The notes beneath the pieces were generated by a model. The model was given only the letters and a program-made list of their open reading frames with translations, did no database searches and was not told the origin of the DNA. From the NCBI GenBank assembly GCA_958295515.1, contig CATQGW010000001.1, positions 434,001-498,000 of the forward strand: a stretch of DNA of 64,000 nucleotides, written 5' to 3'. The stretch is from an uncultured Dehalococcoidia bacterium. Lineage in GTDB: Bacteria; Chloroflexota; Dehalococcoidia; Bin125. Position numbers and translations under genes: made by a program. Positions 8,627 through 17,480 of the stretch are shown here, in pieces; the first letter of the stretch is position 1; every line of letters starts with the position of its first letter.

Positions 8627-8681
8627 CCGACGCCGCGATACGCTCCCAGCGTCGCTCGAATGGAGCTGCAACGGGAGCGCA

Positions 8682-9500
8682 ATGCGGTTACTCACCCTCG
8701 CCCTGGCTCTGCTGCTCGCATTCGCCGCCGCCTGCAGCGATAACCCTCCCGACGCGCCCGTCTCCGACAGCGCCGCCGACAGCCCCGAAGCCATCGTCCA
8801 ACTCACACGCCAGTGGTCCGCCGATGTCCAATCGATCGAAATGCAGTTCGAGGTCGAGGTGCAACTATTCGGCGATCCCTCGCGCTTTCGGATGACCGTC
8901 GCCGCACAGGGCGACGATTCCTACGCGCTGGTCTCGATGCCCGCTCCGGCGGCGGACGAAGGCGGCCCAGTTCGGCTGGAAGTGCTGACGCTGGGCGAGC
9001 GCGTCTACACCCGCGAGACCGATGCAGCGCTCTGGGCGGACGTGACCGACGATGAATTCTGGCTGGCCGGCGTCGATCTCGAGCTGCTCGCCGGCAGCAC
9101 CGCGTTCGACTGGTCCGCGCTCGATGGAGTGGTCGTCGCGCCCGGCGAACATGAGGGGGTTGATGTCTGGATCGTCGAATACGGTTTTGAGCTTTCCGAC
9201 ATCAACGCCGAAGAGGAGGGGCTCGGCGGCGCACTCGGTCCCGCCGCCGAACTGCTGCTCGGCTCGTTCGACTTACCCACCGAACTGATCGGCGTGATTG
9301 GTGTGCGCACGCTGATCGCCCGCGACTCCGGCGCGCCGCTGCTCTCCGAAGTCGAGGTTGCGCTCGACGGACCCAGCGGCGTCGACGCCGATCGCGCAGT
9401 CGTCGCGACCACCACGCTGACCGCCTGGAACCAGAGTTTCGAGTTCCCTGAGGTCGGCGATGTGGTTGACGCGGTTGACGCCGATCCTCCAAACCGCTGA
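8682..9500 (+). CDS. LppX/LprG-like lipoprotein, paralog 3
   Basis: 272 aa from ATG 8682, with GGGAG six bases before the start. The signal peptide MRLLTLALALLLAFAAAC has Cys18 as the lipidation site. It is shorter than paralogs 1 and 2. The order is the same: coil segment (PEAIVQLTRQWSADVQSIEMQF), a strand-rich core, a V-R-T-L-I-A-R-D-S-G-A-P-L strand also seen in its neighbours, and a closing TAWNQSFEFPE that recurs as TAWNQPIEFPTPEP in paralog 4. The fold assignment to LolA/LppX is inferred from this pattern. Confidence 0.6.
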   Translation: MRLLTLALALLLAFAAACSDNPPDAPVSDSAADSPEAIVQLTRQWSADVQSIEMQFEVEVQLFGDPSRFRMTVAAQGDDSYALVSMPAPAADEGGPVRLEVLTLGERVYTRETDAALWADVTDDEFWLAGVDLELLAGSTAFDWSALDGVVVAPGEHEGVDVWIVEYGFELSDINAEEEGLGGALGPAAELLLGSFDLPTELIGVIGVRTLIARDSGAPLLSEVEVALDGPSGVDADRAVVATTTLTAWNQSFEFPEVGDVVDAVDADPPNR

Positions 9501-9539
9501 CGGGCGTACCGTTAGTCGCAGATGCGAGAGAGGACGGCG

Positions 9540-10685
9540 ATGCGGCGACTACGAGCGGGGATCTGGATCGGCTCTCTGTTGCTGGCCTGCGCGGCGGCGC
9601 TGGCCGCCTGCAGCGACGAGATAGCGGAAGCCCCGCAGGTTGTGGAACGCACGGCGGCGGAGCAGCAGCAGGACGCGCCCGCCGTCCGCGAGGAAGCGGA
9701 GGCGGATGAGGCGGACCAGGCAGACAGCGCGTCCGAGCCGCTCTCCCAGCTGGAGACCATCCAGGCGCTGCATGCCGACTGGGCTGCACAGCTGACCTCG
9801 TTTGAGATGCAGCTCGATGTGGCGGTCGACGTCGAGGGCTTCGCATTCGAGCAGAGCATTCTGATGCAGGTTGAACTCGAGCCGCTGCAGATGTACGTGC
9901 GCACCGAGATCGATCTGGGCGGCCTGTTCGGCGGCCTGATGGGCGACCCGGAGAGCGAAGACGCGGACGGCTACACGGAAGATGGGGAGAGCGAAGACGC
10001 GGACGGCTACGCGGAAGATGGGGAGAGCGAAGACGCGGACGGCTACGCGGAAGATGGGGAGAGCGAAGACACGGACGGCTACGCGGAAGATGGGGAGAGC
10101 GAAGCGCCGCGTATGGCGATCCGGATGCTGCTGCTCGAAGAGGGCGCCTACTTCTCGCCCAGCGAAGAGGGCTGGCTGGCTGTGCCGACCGATGAGCTGT
10201 TCGGCACGGAATTCTCGATGCTCACCGGCGGGCTGTCGGAGGACAGCACCGCCATCATGGCGGCGCAGACCGAGGTCGCGCTGCTCTGCGCCGCCGCCAC
10301 CGGCGGCAGCGTGACCGAGGGCGAACTCGATGGCGCGCCGGTCTGGATCGTCTCCTGCGATGTCGATATCGAAGCGATGGCGGCATTGCTGGAGGTGTTT
10401 GAAGCGCTCGGCCAGGTCCCCGCCGGCGTCCCCGGCATGCCGCTTGATCAAGCGCTCGACCAGCTCGAATCGCTCGCCTACACCGTCCACATCGACCAGC
10501 GCAGCGGTGCGCTGCTCGCCTTCGATGCAGCGCTGGCGCTGAGCGGCTTAGGCCTCAGCGAGGACGAAGACAGCGGCCGAACCACCGTCCACACCAGCGG
10601 CCGCACCACCGCCTGGAACCAGCCGATTGAATTCCCCACCCCCGAACCGCTGATCGAAGAAGACAGCGGCGGCATCTACGAGTAG
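9540..10685 (+). CDS. LppX/LprG-like lipoprotein, paralog 4, with acidic repeats
   Basis: 381 aa from ATG 9540, which has GAGAGGA six to twelve bases upstream; an in-frame ATG at 9522 lacks this. The signal peptide has two possible lipidation cysteines (LLLAC and LAAC). An acidic low-complexity linker (AEQQQDAPAVREEAEADEADQ) follows. Around the middle four 12-residue acidic repeats are inserted. The C-terminal half contains DGAPVWIVSCDVDIEAM and ends in TAWNQPIEFPTPEP, shared with paralog 3. Surface lipoprotein, ligand unknown. Confidence 0.6.
   Translation: MRRLRAGIWIGSLLLACAAALAACSDEIAEAPQVVERTAAEQQQDAPAVREEAEADEADQADSASEPLSQLETIQALHADWAAQLTSFEMQLDVAVDVEGFAFEQSILMQVELEPLQMYVRTEIDLGGLFGGLMGDPESEDADGYTEDGESEDADGYAEDGESEDADGYAEDGESEDTDGYAEDGESEAPRMAIRMLLLEEGAYFSPSEEGWLAVPTDELFGTEFSMLTGGLSEDSTAIMAAQTEVALLCAAATGGSVTEGELDGAPVWIVSCDVDIEAMAALLEVFEALGQVPAGVPGMPLDQALDQLESLAYTVHIDQRSGALLAFDAALALSGLGLSEDEDSGRTTVHTSGRTTAWNQPIEFPTPEPLIEEDSGGIYE
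9951..10106 (+). repeat. 36-bp coding minisatellite (4 units plus partial)
   Basis: Units at 9951-9986, 9987-10022, 10023-10058 and 10059-10094, then a 12-bp partial unit to 10106. Each encodes ESEDADGYAEDG with small variations (YT for YA in unit 1, DT for DA in unit 4). The frame is kept. The product is a strongly acidic, probably flexible or cation-binding segment. Confidence 0.9.
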
Positions 10686-10696
10686 CGCGGCGGCGC

Positions 10697-11497
10697 CTAC
10701 TTCCCCGGGTACGCCTCCGCCAGCAGCCCGTCGAGGATCGCGTTGAACTCGTCGGGCAGTTCCCAATAGACGGAGTGGCCGCCGGTGGGCACCTCGACGT
10801 AGCGCGCGCCAGGGACACGTTCGCTGGCGGCTTTGATCAAGGGAGCGGGGATGATCGCGTCCAGCTCGCCGGCGAGGAAGATCGTGGGCATCGTCAGCGC
10901 GGTGAGGTCTTCAACCGCGACCGCGCCCTGGTCGACGCCGAACGTCAACGCCGTGCCGCCCGTTTCCAGCGGCGGGTTGAGCCCGCGCACCTGCTGGTAG
11001 AGGAACAGGCCGTTGGGGTTGCGCTCGATGAAATCGGGGCCGACCATCATCGTCTGCCCGCCGCCCTCCGCGTTGCTCTGCGCCTGTTCGACGGCTTTGG
11101 CCATCTCGCGCAGCAGCGTCTCGTCCCAGATGCCGAGGAAGGTGTCGGCCATCAGCAGGCCGCGCACGCGGTCGGGGTGATGCACCGAGTAGGGCAGCAC
11201 CGAGAGGCCGCCCATCGACTGCCCGACCAGCACTGCGTCGGCGATTTCGAGCTGGTCCATCAGCTCTTCAAGGTCGCGCCGGAAGGCAGTGCGCCCTTCG
11301 CCGGAGATGTCTTTGCTCTGCCCCCAGCCGCGCACCTCGTAGGTGACGCAGCGGAAGCGCTCGCGGAAGTGCGGGATTTGCTGCCACCAGCTGAGGTGGT
11401 TGCCGCCCGCGCCATGGACGAAGACGATCGTTTCGTCGGCCTCGCCGAACACGTCGTAGACGAGGGTTCCGCCGGTCGTTTCGAGCGTGCGAGTCAT
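10697..11497 (-). CDS. Alpha/beta-fold hydrolase
   Basis: 266 aa single-domain hydrolase of the common esterase/haloperoxidase-like type. The oxyanion-hole segment FVHGAGGNHLSWW is near residue 27, the nucleophile elbow GQSMGG holds Ser94, the acid lies in LAGELDAIIP, and the His in PTGGHSVYWE. All triad members are present, so it should be active; the substrate is unknown. It lies downstream of the dpp-like permease genes on the same strand with an 80-bp gap, and may be co-transcribed. Confidence 0.8.
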   Translation of the reverse strand: MTRTLETTGGTLVYDVFGEADETIVFVHGAGGNHLSWWQQIPHFRERFRCVTYEVRGWGQSKDISGEGRTAFRRDLEELMDQLEIADAVLVGQSMGGLSVLPYSVHHPDRVRGLLMADTFLGIWDETLLREMAKAVEQAQSNAEGGGQTMMVGPDFIERNPNGLFLYQQVRGLNPPLETGGTALTFGVDQGAVAVEDLTALTMPTIFLAGELDAIIPAPLIKAASERVPGARYVEVPTGGHSVYWELPDEFNAILDGLLAEAYPGK

Positions 11498-11579
11498 GCT
11501 GGTCTCCCATTCACTGCGGTGAGTCGGAGGCTACCGCCCACGCGCAAGCCGGGAGTCGGGAACAGAGACGGAGACTCGG

Positions 11580-12524
11580 TCAATCGCCTTCGAGCCCGCC
11601 GCGCAGCCTCGGATCCAGCACATCGCGGAGGCCGTCGCCGATGATGTTCAGCGACCAGACGAGCAGTGCGATGCATGCGCCGGGGAAGACCCATAACCAC
11701 CAGCCGTCGCCGGTGATGATCACCTGCCGCCCCTCGGAGACCAGCCCGCCCCAGGTCGGCTCCGGCGGCCGAATGCCGAGCCCGAGGAAGGAGAGTCCGG
11801 CTTCGGCGATGATCGCGAATCCCGCGCCCAACGAGACCTGCACGATCACCGGCTGGAAGGAGTTGGGCAGCACGTAGCGCAGCATGATGCGCAGATTGCC
11901 CGCGCCGATCGTGCGCCCCGCCAGCACGTAGTCCTGCTCGCGCACCGAGAGCGCCATCGCGCGCGCAATTCTGGCGATCCAGGGGATGTTGGCGATGCCC
12001 ACGGCGATGATGATGTTGCCGATATCTCGACCCAGCACGGAGACGAGCGCGAGTGCGAGGATCAGGCCGGGGAAGGCGAGCACGGCGTCCATGATCCGCA
12101 TCAGCACTTCGTCGACGGCGCCGCGCGCGTAGCCGGCGGCAATCCCGATCGGCAGGCCGAAGACTGCGCCGAAGAGCGAAGCGCCGAAACCGACGGCGAG
12201 CGCGAGGCGGGTGGCATGCAGCACGCGGGAGAAGGTGTCGCGCCCGATTTTGTCGGTGCCGAAGGGGTGGTCCCAGTTGGGCGACAGCCAGGAGAGGTAG
12301 AAGCCGTTTTCGTCGGTCGCCTGCTCTTCGTAGCCGGGCAGGGGGAAGACATCGATGAAGATCGCGATGATCGCGAATGCGAGCAGGATGAAGAGGGCGG
12401 GCTTGACGAGCCGCACACGCAGGAAGCGGCGCATGAAGACGCGGAATTGGTCCCCCGCGCCGCCGCGTTCCTGCAGCGCGCCCGGCTCGGCGGCGGCGGG
12501 AGTGGTGGTCGCCGGCTCAGCCAT
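11580..12524 (-). CDS. dppC: Peptide/nickel-type ABC transporter permease, DppC family
   Basis: 314 aa inner-membrane permease. A cytoplasmic N-terminus precedes TM1 (PALFILLAFAIIAIFIDVF). The DppC signature HPFGTDKIGRDTFSR follows, then further hydrophobic helices. The ATPase-coupling EAA loop is around EQDYVLAGRTIGAGNLR, and the C-terminal LSFLGLGIRPPEPTWG is typical of OppC/DppC. The start overlaps the end of the DppB gene by 8 bp, so they are translationally coupled. No OppD/OppF ATPase genes are in this cluster. Confidence 0.88.
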   Translation of the reverse strand: MAEPATTTPAAAEPGALQERGGAGDQFRVFMRRFLRVRLVKPALFILLAFAIIAIFIDVFPLPGYEEQATDENGFYLSWLSPNWDHPFGTDKIGRDTFSRVLHATRLALAVGFGASLFGAVFGLPIGIAAGYARGAVDEVLMRIMDAVLAFPGLILALALVSVLGRDIGNIIIAVGIANIPWIARIARAMALSVREQDYVLAGRTIGAGNLRIMLRYVLPNSFQPVIVQVSLGAGFAIIAEAGLSFLGLGIRPPEPTWGGLVSEGRQVIITGDGWWLWVFPGACIALLVWSLNIIGDGLRDVLDPRLRGGLEGD

Positions 12525-13470
12525 AGCGAATCCTCGGATCGAGGATGCCGTAGGAGATGTCGGTCAGCAGGTTGGCGATCACGATCGCAATCGCAATCAC
12601 CAGGATCATCGCCTGCACGATTAGCAGGTCGCGCTGCAACGCGGCTTGGACGAGCCAGCGCCCCATGCCGGGGATGTTGAAGATTTGCTCGACGATCACC
12701 GCGCCGGCGAAGACGCGCGCCAGCAGCAGCCCGACGATAGTCACGACCGGCAGCAACCCGTTGCGCAGCGCGTGGAGCATGATCACGCGCCGCTCGCGCA
12801 GGCCTTTGGCGCGGGCCGTGCGCACGTAGTCCTGGCGCAGCACCTCGAGCATCGAGGAGCGGGTCTGGCGGGCGACGATCGCCGAGAGTACCCAGCCGAC
12901 CACGATGGTGGGCATGATCAGCGACTTGATGCTCTGCGCCGGATCGTCCCAGATGCGGGCGAAGCCGGCCGCAGGCAGCACATTCCAGGTGACGGTGAAG
13001 ATCAGGATCAGCATCAGCCCGATCAGGTAATCGGGAATCGAGACGCCGCCGACGCTGAGGATAGTGACTCCGCGATCGCCCATTGAGCTGGGCTTGAGCG
13101 CGCTGATCACTCCGGCAGGGACGCCAATCAGCATCCCGACGATGATCCCCAGCACGCCGACATGGAGCGTGTTCTGCAGGCGCTGGACGAGTTCGGGGCC
13201 GATCGGGCGGCGAGACAGGGCGGACTGGCCGAAGTCGCCGTCGAGCAGAATGCCGCCCACCCAGTCGCCCAGCTGCTCGTGGAGGGGCTTGTTGAGCCCG
13301 AGCTCTTCTTCAATTTCGGCGCGGCGCTCCTCGGAGATTGCCTCGCCCTCGCCGGAGAGCGCGGCGAGCGGATCGCCGGGCAGGATGCGGAAGATGGCGA
13401 ACGACGCCAGTGCGACGAGGATCAGGACGAAGATCGCCTGTAGCACGCGCACCGATACGTAGGTCCACAT
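12517..13470 (-). CDS. dppB: Peptide/nickel-type ABC transporter permease, DppB family
   Basis: 317 aa inner-membrane permease. TM1 (AIFVLILVALASFAIF) is followed by the RILPGDPL motif characteristic of DppB/OppB, a soluble loop, then five more hydrophobic segments with the EAA loop near RQDYVRTARAKGLRERR and the terminal LLTDISYGILDPRIRYG. It pairs with DppC and the upstream substrate-binding gene to form an oligopeptide or nickel importer. Confidence 0.9.
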   Translation of the reverse strand: MWTYVSVRVLQAIFVLILVALASFAIFRILPGDPLAALSGEGEAISEERRAEIEEELGLNKPLHEQLGDWVGGILLDGDFGQSALSRRPIGPELVQRLQNTLHVGVLGIIVGMLIGVPAGVISALKPSSMGDRGVTILSVGGVSIPDYLIGLMLILIFTVTWNVLPAAGFARIWDDPAQSIKSLIMPTIVVGWVLSAIVARQTRSSMLEVLRQDYVRTARAKGLRERRVIMLHALRNGLLPVVTIVGLLLARVFAGAVIVEQIFNIPGMGRWLVQAALQRDLLIVQAMILVIAIAIVIANLLTDISYGILDPRIRYG

Positions 13471-13580
13471 GCGCGCCCCGCGTCACTTCCTGCTGCCGGA
13501 CTGGGAGCGGCTGGCCGGCGCTTGCGGATGCGGCGCTGGCCGCCGCATCCGCAAGGATGCCCTGTCGCCGCCCTGCGCGA

Positions 13581-15407
13581 CTAGGCCTCGTCGCTGTAGA
13601 GCCAGCGGGTCTGCCACTTGCCCTCGGCGTTGAACAGCGTCTCGTTGGCGTTCTGGATCACGTTGCGGACGCCGGTGAAGTTCACCCCGTAGAGCATCGT
13701 GTAGTAGTGCCCTTCGCCGACCACGATGTCGTTGATCTTGGCGTACAGCGACTTGCGCTGTTCGATGTCCGCGGTCGCGCGGGCGTCGGCGATCAGCTGA
13801 TCAACATCGGGGTTGAGCGGGTGCGACTCGTCCGAGGGACCGTTCGGGTTGTAGTAGCCGGTCGAGCTGTACGCGAGCGAAGCGAATCCAGTCCGGCTCC
13901 GGATAGCGTGACCAAGCCGGTCACGGCCATGTGGTACTCGCCGTTCTCGCAGAGAGCGGGGATGTACTCCACCAGCTCGAGCGGGTTGAACACCACATCG
14001 ATGCCCAGCACTTCCTTGATCTGCTGGACGTAGATGTTGCCGGCGTCGATCTTGACCTGGTTGATGTAGGTCGTGAAAGAGATGCCGCCGTCGGCGTTGA
14101 TCTGCTCGGCGGTGAGGCCGGAGGCGGCGAGGTATTCCTGCGCCTTGACCTTGCGCTCGTTGTAGTTGGGGAAGGGCGACCTGCGGGTTGCTGGGCACCT
14201 CGTCGTAGACCCACGTGCCGACCGGCCACTGGCCGCCGAGCGCCTGGATCATCAGGTTGTTGTGGACTGCGGCGTTGACGGCCTCGGGGTGCAGCGCATG
14301 CATGATCGCGAGCCGCAGGTTGAGGTTGTCCAGCGGCGGCTTGGAGGAGTTCATCATGATGATCTCGCTGATGAACGCACCCTCCATCTTGACGATGCCC
14401 CAGTTGGCGTCATCCTCGATCTGAGGAATGAACTGCGGCTCGGGGATGAACATTGTGTCCAGGTCGCCGGCGAGGCCGGTCGCGATCAGCGTTGAGTTCT
14501 CGGTGATGATGTTGAATTTCACCGCGTCGAAGTAGGGCAGGTTGGAGCCGGTCTGCGAGCCGAGTTCCGGCCCCATCATCCAGTGGTCGCCGTTGCGCCG
14601 GCCCAGCACGTGCGACTGGTCGACACCATTCCTCGAAGGCGTAGGGACCGGTGCCCATCGGGCGGAGTCCGTACTCGTCGCCGAGTTCCTCGGCGGTCGG
14701 GATGTGGACGATCGCGCGCCTGGCGCGGTCTCCGAGCAGATGCATGATGGCGGCCGAGGGCTCGTCCATCAGGTAGGTGGCGGTGAGCGCGTCGGGCGTG
14801 TCGACGGTGTGGACGATGCTGAAGGTTGTCGCTCGGCGTCGAGCTGGGATCGCGGACGCGCTCCAGGTTGAGGCGCACGTCTTCGGAAGTGAAGGGGTCC
14901 CCGTTGTGGAATTGCACGCCCTCTCGCGCAGGTTGAAGGTGATCGTGGTCGGGTCGACGATTTCCCACGACTCGGCCAGCGACAGCTTCCCGTCCTGCAC
15001 GGCCTGCGGGTCGTGCATCACGAGGTAGTCGTGGAAGAGCTGGAAGAAATAGGCGTCGGTGCCGCTGGTGCCCTTGTGCGGGTCGAGCGACGTGGTGTTG
15101 AGGTGCAGGCCGCGTTGATCTGCGGGGCGATGGCGGGGCCGCCGCCGGTGGCCTGTGCGACGGTCGCTTGCTGCTGCTGTTGCTGCTGAGCGGCCTGCTG
15201 TTCGGCGGCGGGCTGCTCCTGCTGTTGCTGCTGGACCGCCGTCTGCGTGGCGGTCGCCTGCTGCTGATCGGCGTCGTCATCGTCGTCGCGCAGCCGACCC
15301 AGGGCCAGGCCGGCGGCGCCGACGCCGGCGCGGGCCGAGGCTCGCAGCAGCGAGCGGCGGCTCATCTTGTTGCTGCGCATGCGCATCCAATAGTTCTCGC
15401 TCGGCAT
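13581..15407 (-). pseudogene. Extracellular solute-binding protein (family 5, DppA/OppA-like), multiply frameshifted
   Basis: Starts at ATG 15407 behind GGAGAG. The N-terminus has a twin-Arg-like leader (SRRSLLRASARAGVGAAG), a DDDDD segment and a long Gln-rich linker. It then continues through SBP_bac_5 landmarks spread over all three frames. These include PTTITFNLRE, GVQFHNGDPFTSEDV, ATYLMDEPSAAIMHLLGD, GTGPYAFEEW, VLGRRNGDHWMMGPE, IKEVLGIDVVFNPLEL, RYPEPDWI and FASLAYSSTGYYNPNG. At least seven single-base-type shifts are needed (near 15110, 14925, 14830, 14630, 14185, 13890 and 13875), but no nonsense codon inside the restored frame. Either a decaying gene or sequencing/assembly error. Intact, it would deliver peptides to DppBC. 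Confidence 0.75.
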
Positions 15408-15477
15408 GTTGCTCTCCTTCTCGCCCGGTTCCTGCTGGGCGGTCGCTCGTCGCACGATACCAGACGGGCGGGCAAGG

Positions 15478-17216
15478 CTAGAGGGAGCGCTGGGGGCGGG
15501 TGCGGGCGACCCAGGTCATGCCATTGAGCGATGCGCCGTTGAGCGCGGGGGCTGCGCCGTTGGCGGCTGAGCCTGACCCGTTGGCGGCGGCGGTGATCGG
15601 GAAGGCCGGCTCGGCGGCCTTCTGAGATTCTTCGGCGTCGTCGTGCTCGCCGGTGCGGAGGCGTTTCTCGCGCAGGGTGACGACGGCGAGCAGTGCGACC
15701 AGGCCGACCCCGGCGGAGATCCAGAAGTTGCCGGTGATGGCGGCGGCGAGGGCTTCAGGCAAAGCGGCGATGATCAGGCCGAACGACTTCCGCGCCGATT
15801 TCGGCGAGCAGGCCGGCGCTGGCTTCTTCACTGAGCAGCTGGGTCGGGTCGGCGCGGGCCGCGAGTTCGGCGGGGAGGCGCAGCGGACAGCTCGCCCGCG
15901 AGCCGCCCGGTGACCAGCGCGCCGACCAGCGTGACGCCGATGATCGCGCCCATCTCCTCGAAGAACTGCGTCGCCCCGGAGATGGTGCCGAGCATGCTTT
16001 GGGGCAGCGCGTTCTGCGCGGCGACCATCAGCGAGGGGTAGAGCAGGCCCAGCCCGGCGCCGAAGAAGATCAGCCGCCAGACGACATCGATTCCACTGGT
16101 TTCGGTGTTCAACTGGGTGAGCAGCCAGCCGCCGATCGCGACGATCACGGCGGCGACCACGGCGAGCGCCTTGTAGCGCCCGGTGCGGGAGATGACCTGT
16201 CCGGCCAGCGAGGCGGTGATCACCAGCGAGATGATTTCGGTGCTGAGCAGCAGGCCGGAGGTGGTGGGTGAATAGCCGAGTACACCCTGCATGAAGTAGG
16301 CGAGAAAGAAGGAGACGCCGAATATGCCGGCGCCGATCACGAGCATGACCAGCGCGGCGACGCGGAAGGTGTGGTTGCGGAAGAGGACCGCCGGGCAGGA
16401 TCGGCTCGGCGGCTCGGCGCTCGGCGATCACGAACGCGAGCGCGCCCGCGAGGGAGACACCGAATAGGGCGAGCACGGAGAAATCGAGCCAGGCCGTGCC
16501 CGTGGAGACGAACCCGAGCGCGAGCATGGCCGGCATCAGCGTCAGCAGCATCGCGCCGATGCCCAGCCAGTCGATGATCGCTTTGCGCGAGGGCGGGCGC
16601 AGCCAGGGCATGATCACGGCGATCGCCGCGAAAGCCAGCAGCGCCAGCGGGAGGATCGCCCAGAAGACCCAGCGCCAGCTGAGCGCGTCGACGATTAATC
16701 CGCCGAGCAGCGGACCGATCAGCCCGCCGACGCCGAAAACGCCGACGAAGATGCTCATGTATTTGCCGCGCTCGGAGGGCGGGAAGAGGTCGCCGGAGAC
16801 GGAGAAGGCGTTGCCCATCAACACGCCGCCGCCAATCCCCTGCAGGGCGCGGAAGCCGATCAGCATTTCCATTGAGGTAGCGAAGCCGCAGAGCACCGTT
16901 TGCGCCGGCGAAGATCACGAGCCCGCCGAGCAGGAACGGTTTGCGCCCGTAGACATCGGAGAGCCGCCCCGCAATGGCGACGGCGGGCACTGAGGTGGCC
17001 ATGAAGGCCGATTCCATGAAGGCGATCAGGTCGAGGCGTCCGAGGTCGGCGGCGAGCACCGGAGTGGCGGTGGCGACGATCGAGTGTGGACGGCAGAGAG
17101 GAACATGGCCACGACGGCGCTGCCGAGGATCATCATCTGGTGCGGTGCGGCAGCGCAAAGCCAACCGTGGCGGCGGTAGCGTTGGCGTCAGCGGTCGTCT
17201 GGGTGGAGTGGCTCAT
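15478..17216 (-). pseudogene. DHA2-type MFS drug exporter (EmrB/QacA-like), multiply frameshifted
   Basis: ATG at 17216. The DHA2 landmarks are all present but in different frames: MILGSAVVAMFLSA, then TIVATATPVLAADLG, GRLSDVYGRKPFLLGGLVIF (the loop 2-3 motif), RALQGIGGGVLM with DLFPPSERGKYM, and WRWVFWAILPLALLAF. A middle segment (VMLVIGAGIFGVSFFLAYF) and a last TM (NFWISAGVGLVALLAVVTL) follow. About six frame changes are needed (near 17149, 17085, 16910, 16388, 15888 and 15795). With 12-14 helices it would be a proton-driven exporter. As with its neighbours, the shifts restore good coding sequence without stops, so error is as likely as decay. Confidence 0.7.
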
Positions 17217-17310
17217 CAAGGCATCTAACCCTCAGAGGCTAACGCGGGGCGTGTGTTCGATCCGATAGCTCTGACAAGCGGCTTACCTACGCTACCCACT
17301 CTCGCCCCTC

Positions 17311-17394
17311 GCCATTCTCGCCTTGATCGGGAATCTCATGGCGTGTCTTGGATGTCGGACGGCGAGATACCCGCGGCAAGCGCGGGTATGACGG
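17311..17394 (-). repeat. Composite palindromic repeat, copy A
   Basis: Reverse-oriented copy of a ~85-bp element found elsewhere in the window. One arm is the hairpin containing ACCCGCGCTTGCCGCGGGT (about 17360-17394). After a ~22-bp spacer a second arm contains ATGAGATTCCCG (about 17311-17335). It sits between the divergent exporter and amidohydrolase genes, unlike most copies, which lie between convergent genes. Confidence 0.75.
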
Positions 17395-17480
17395 AGAGGG
17401 CGGCGGAGGTAAGGCTGCTGCGCGCGCGTGTGGAAATCTTTACCCTCTCCGCACCCGAAATCCAATTTGGAGCAATGACC

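Noticed and set aside
15170-15250. CTG/TGC-rich stretch considered as a microsatellite
   Set aside because: On the minus strand it encodes the Gln-rich linker of the solute-binding protein, a common feature after the signal peptide (the M23 lipoprotein has one too).
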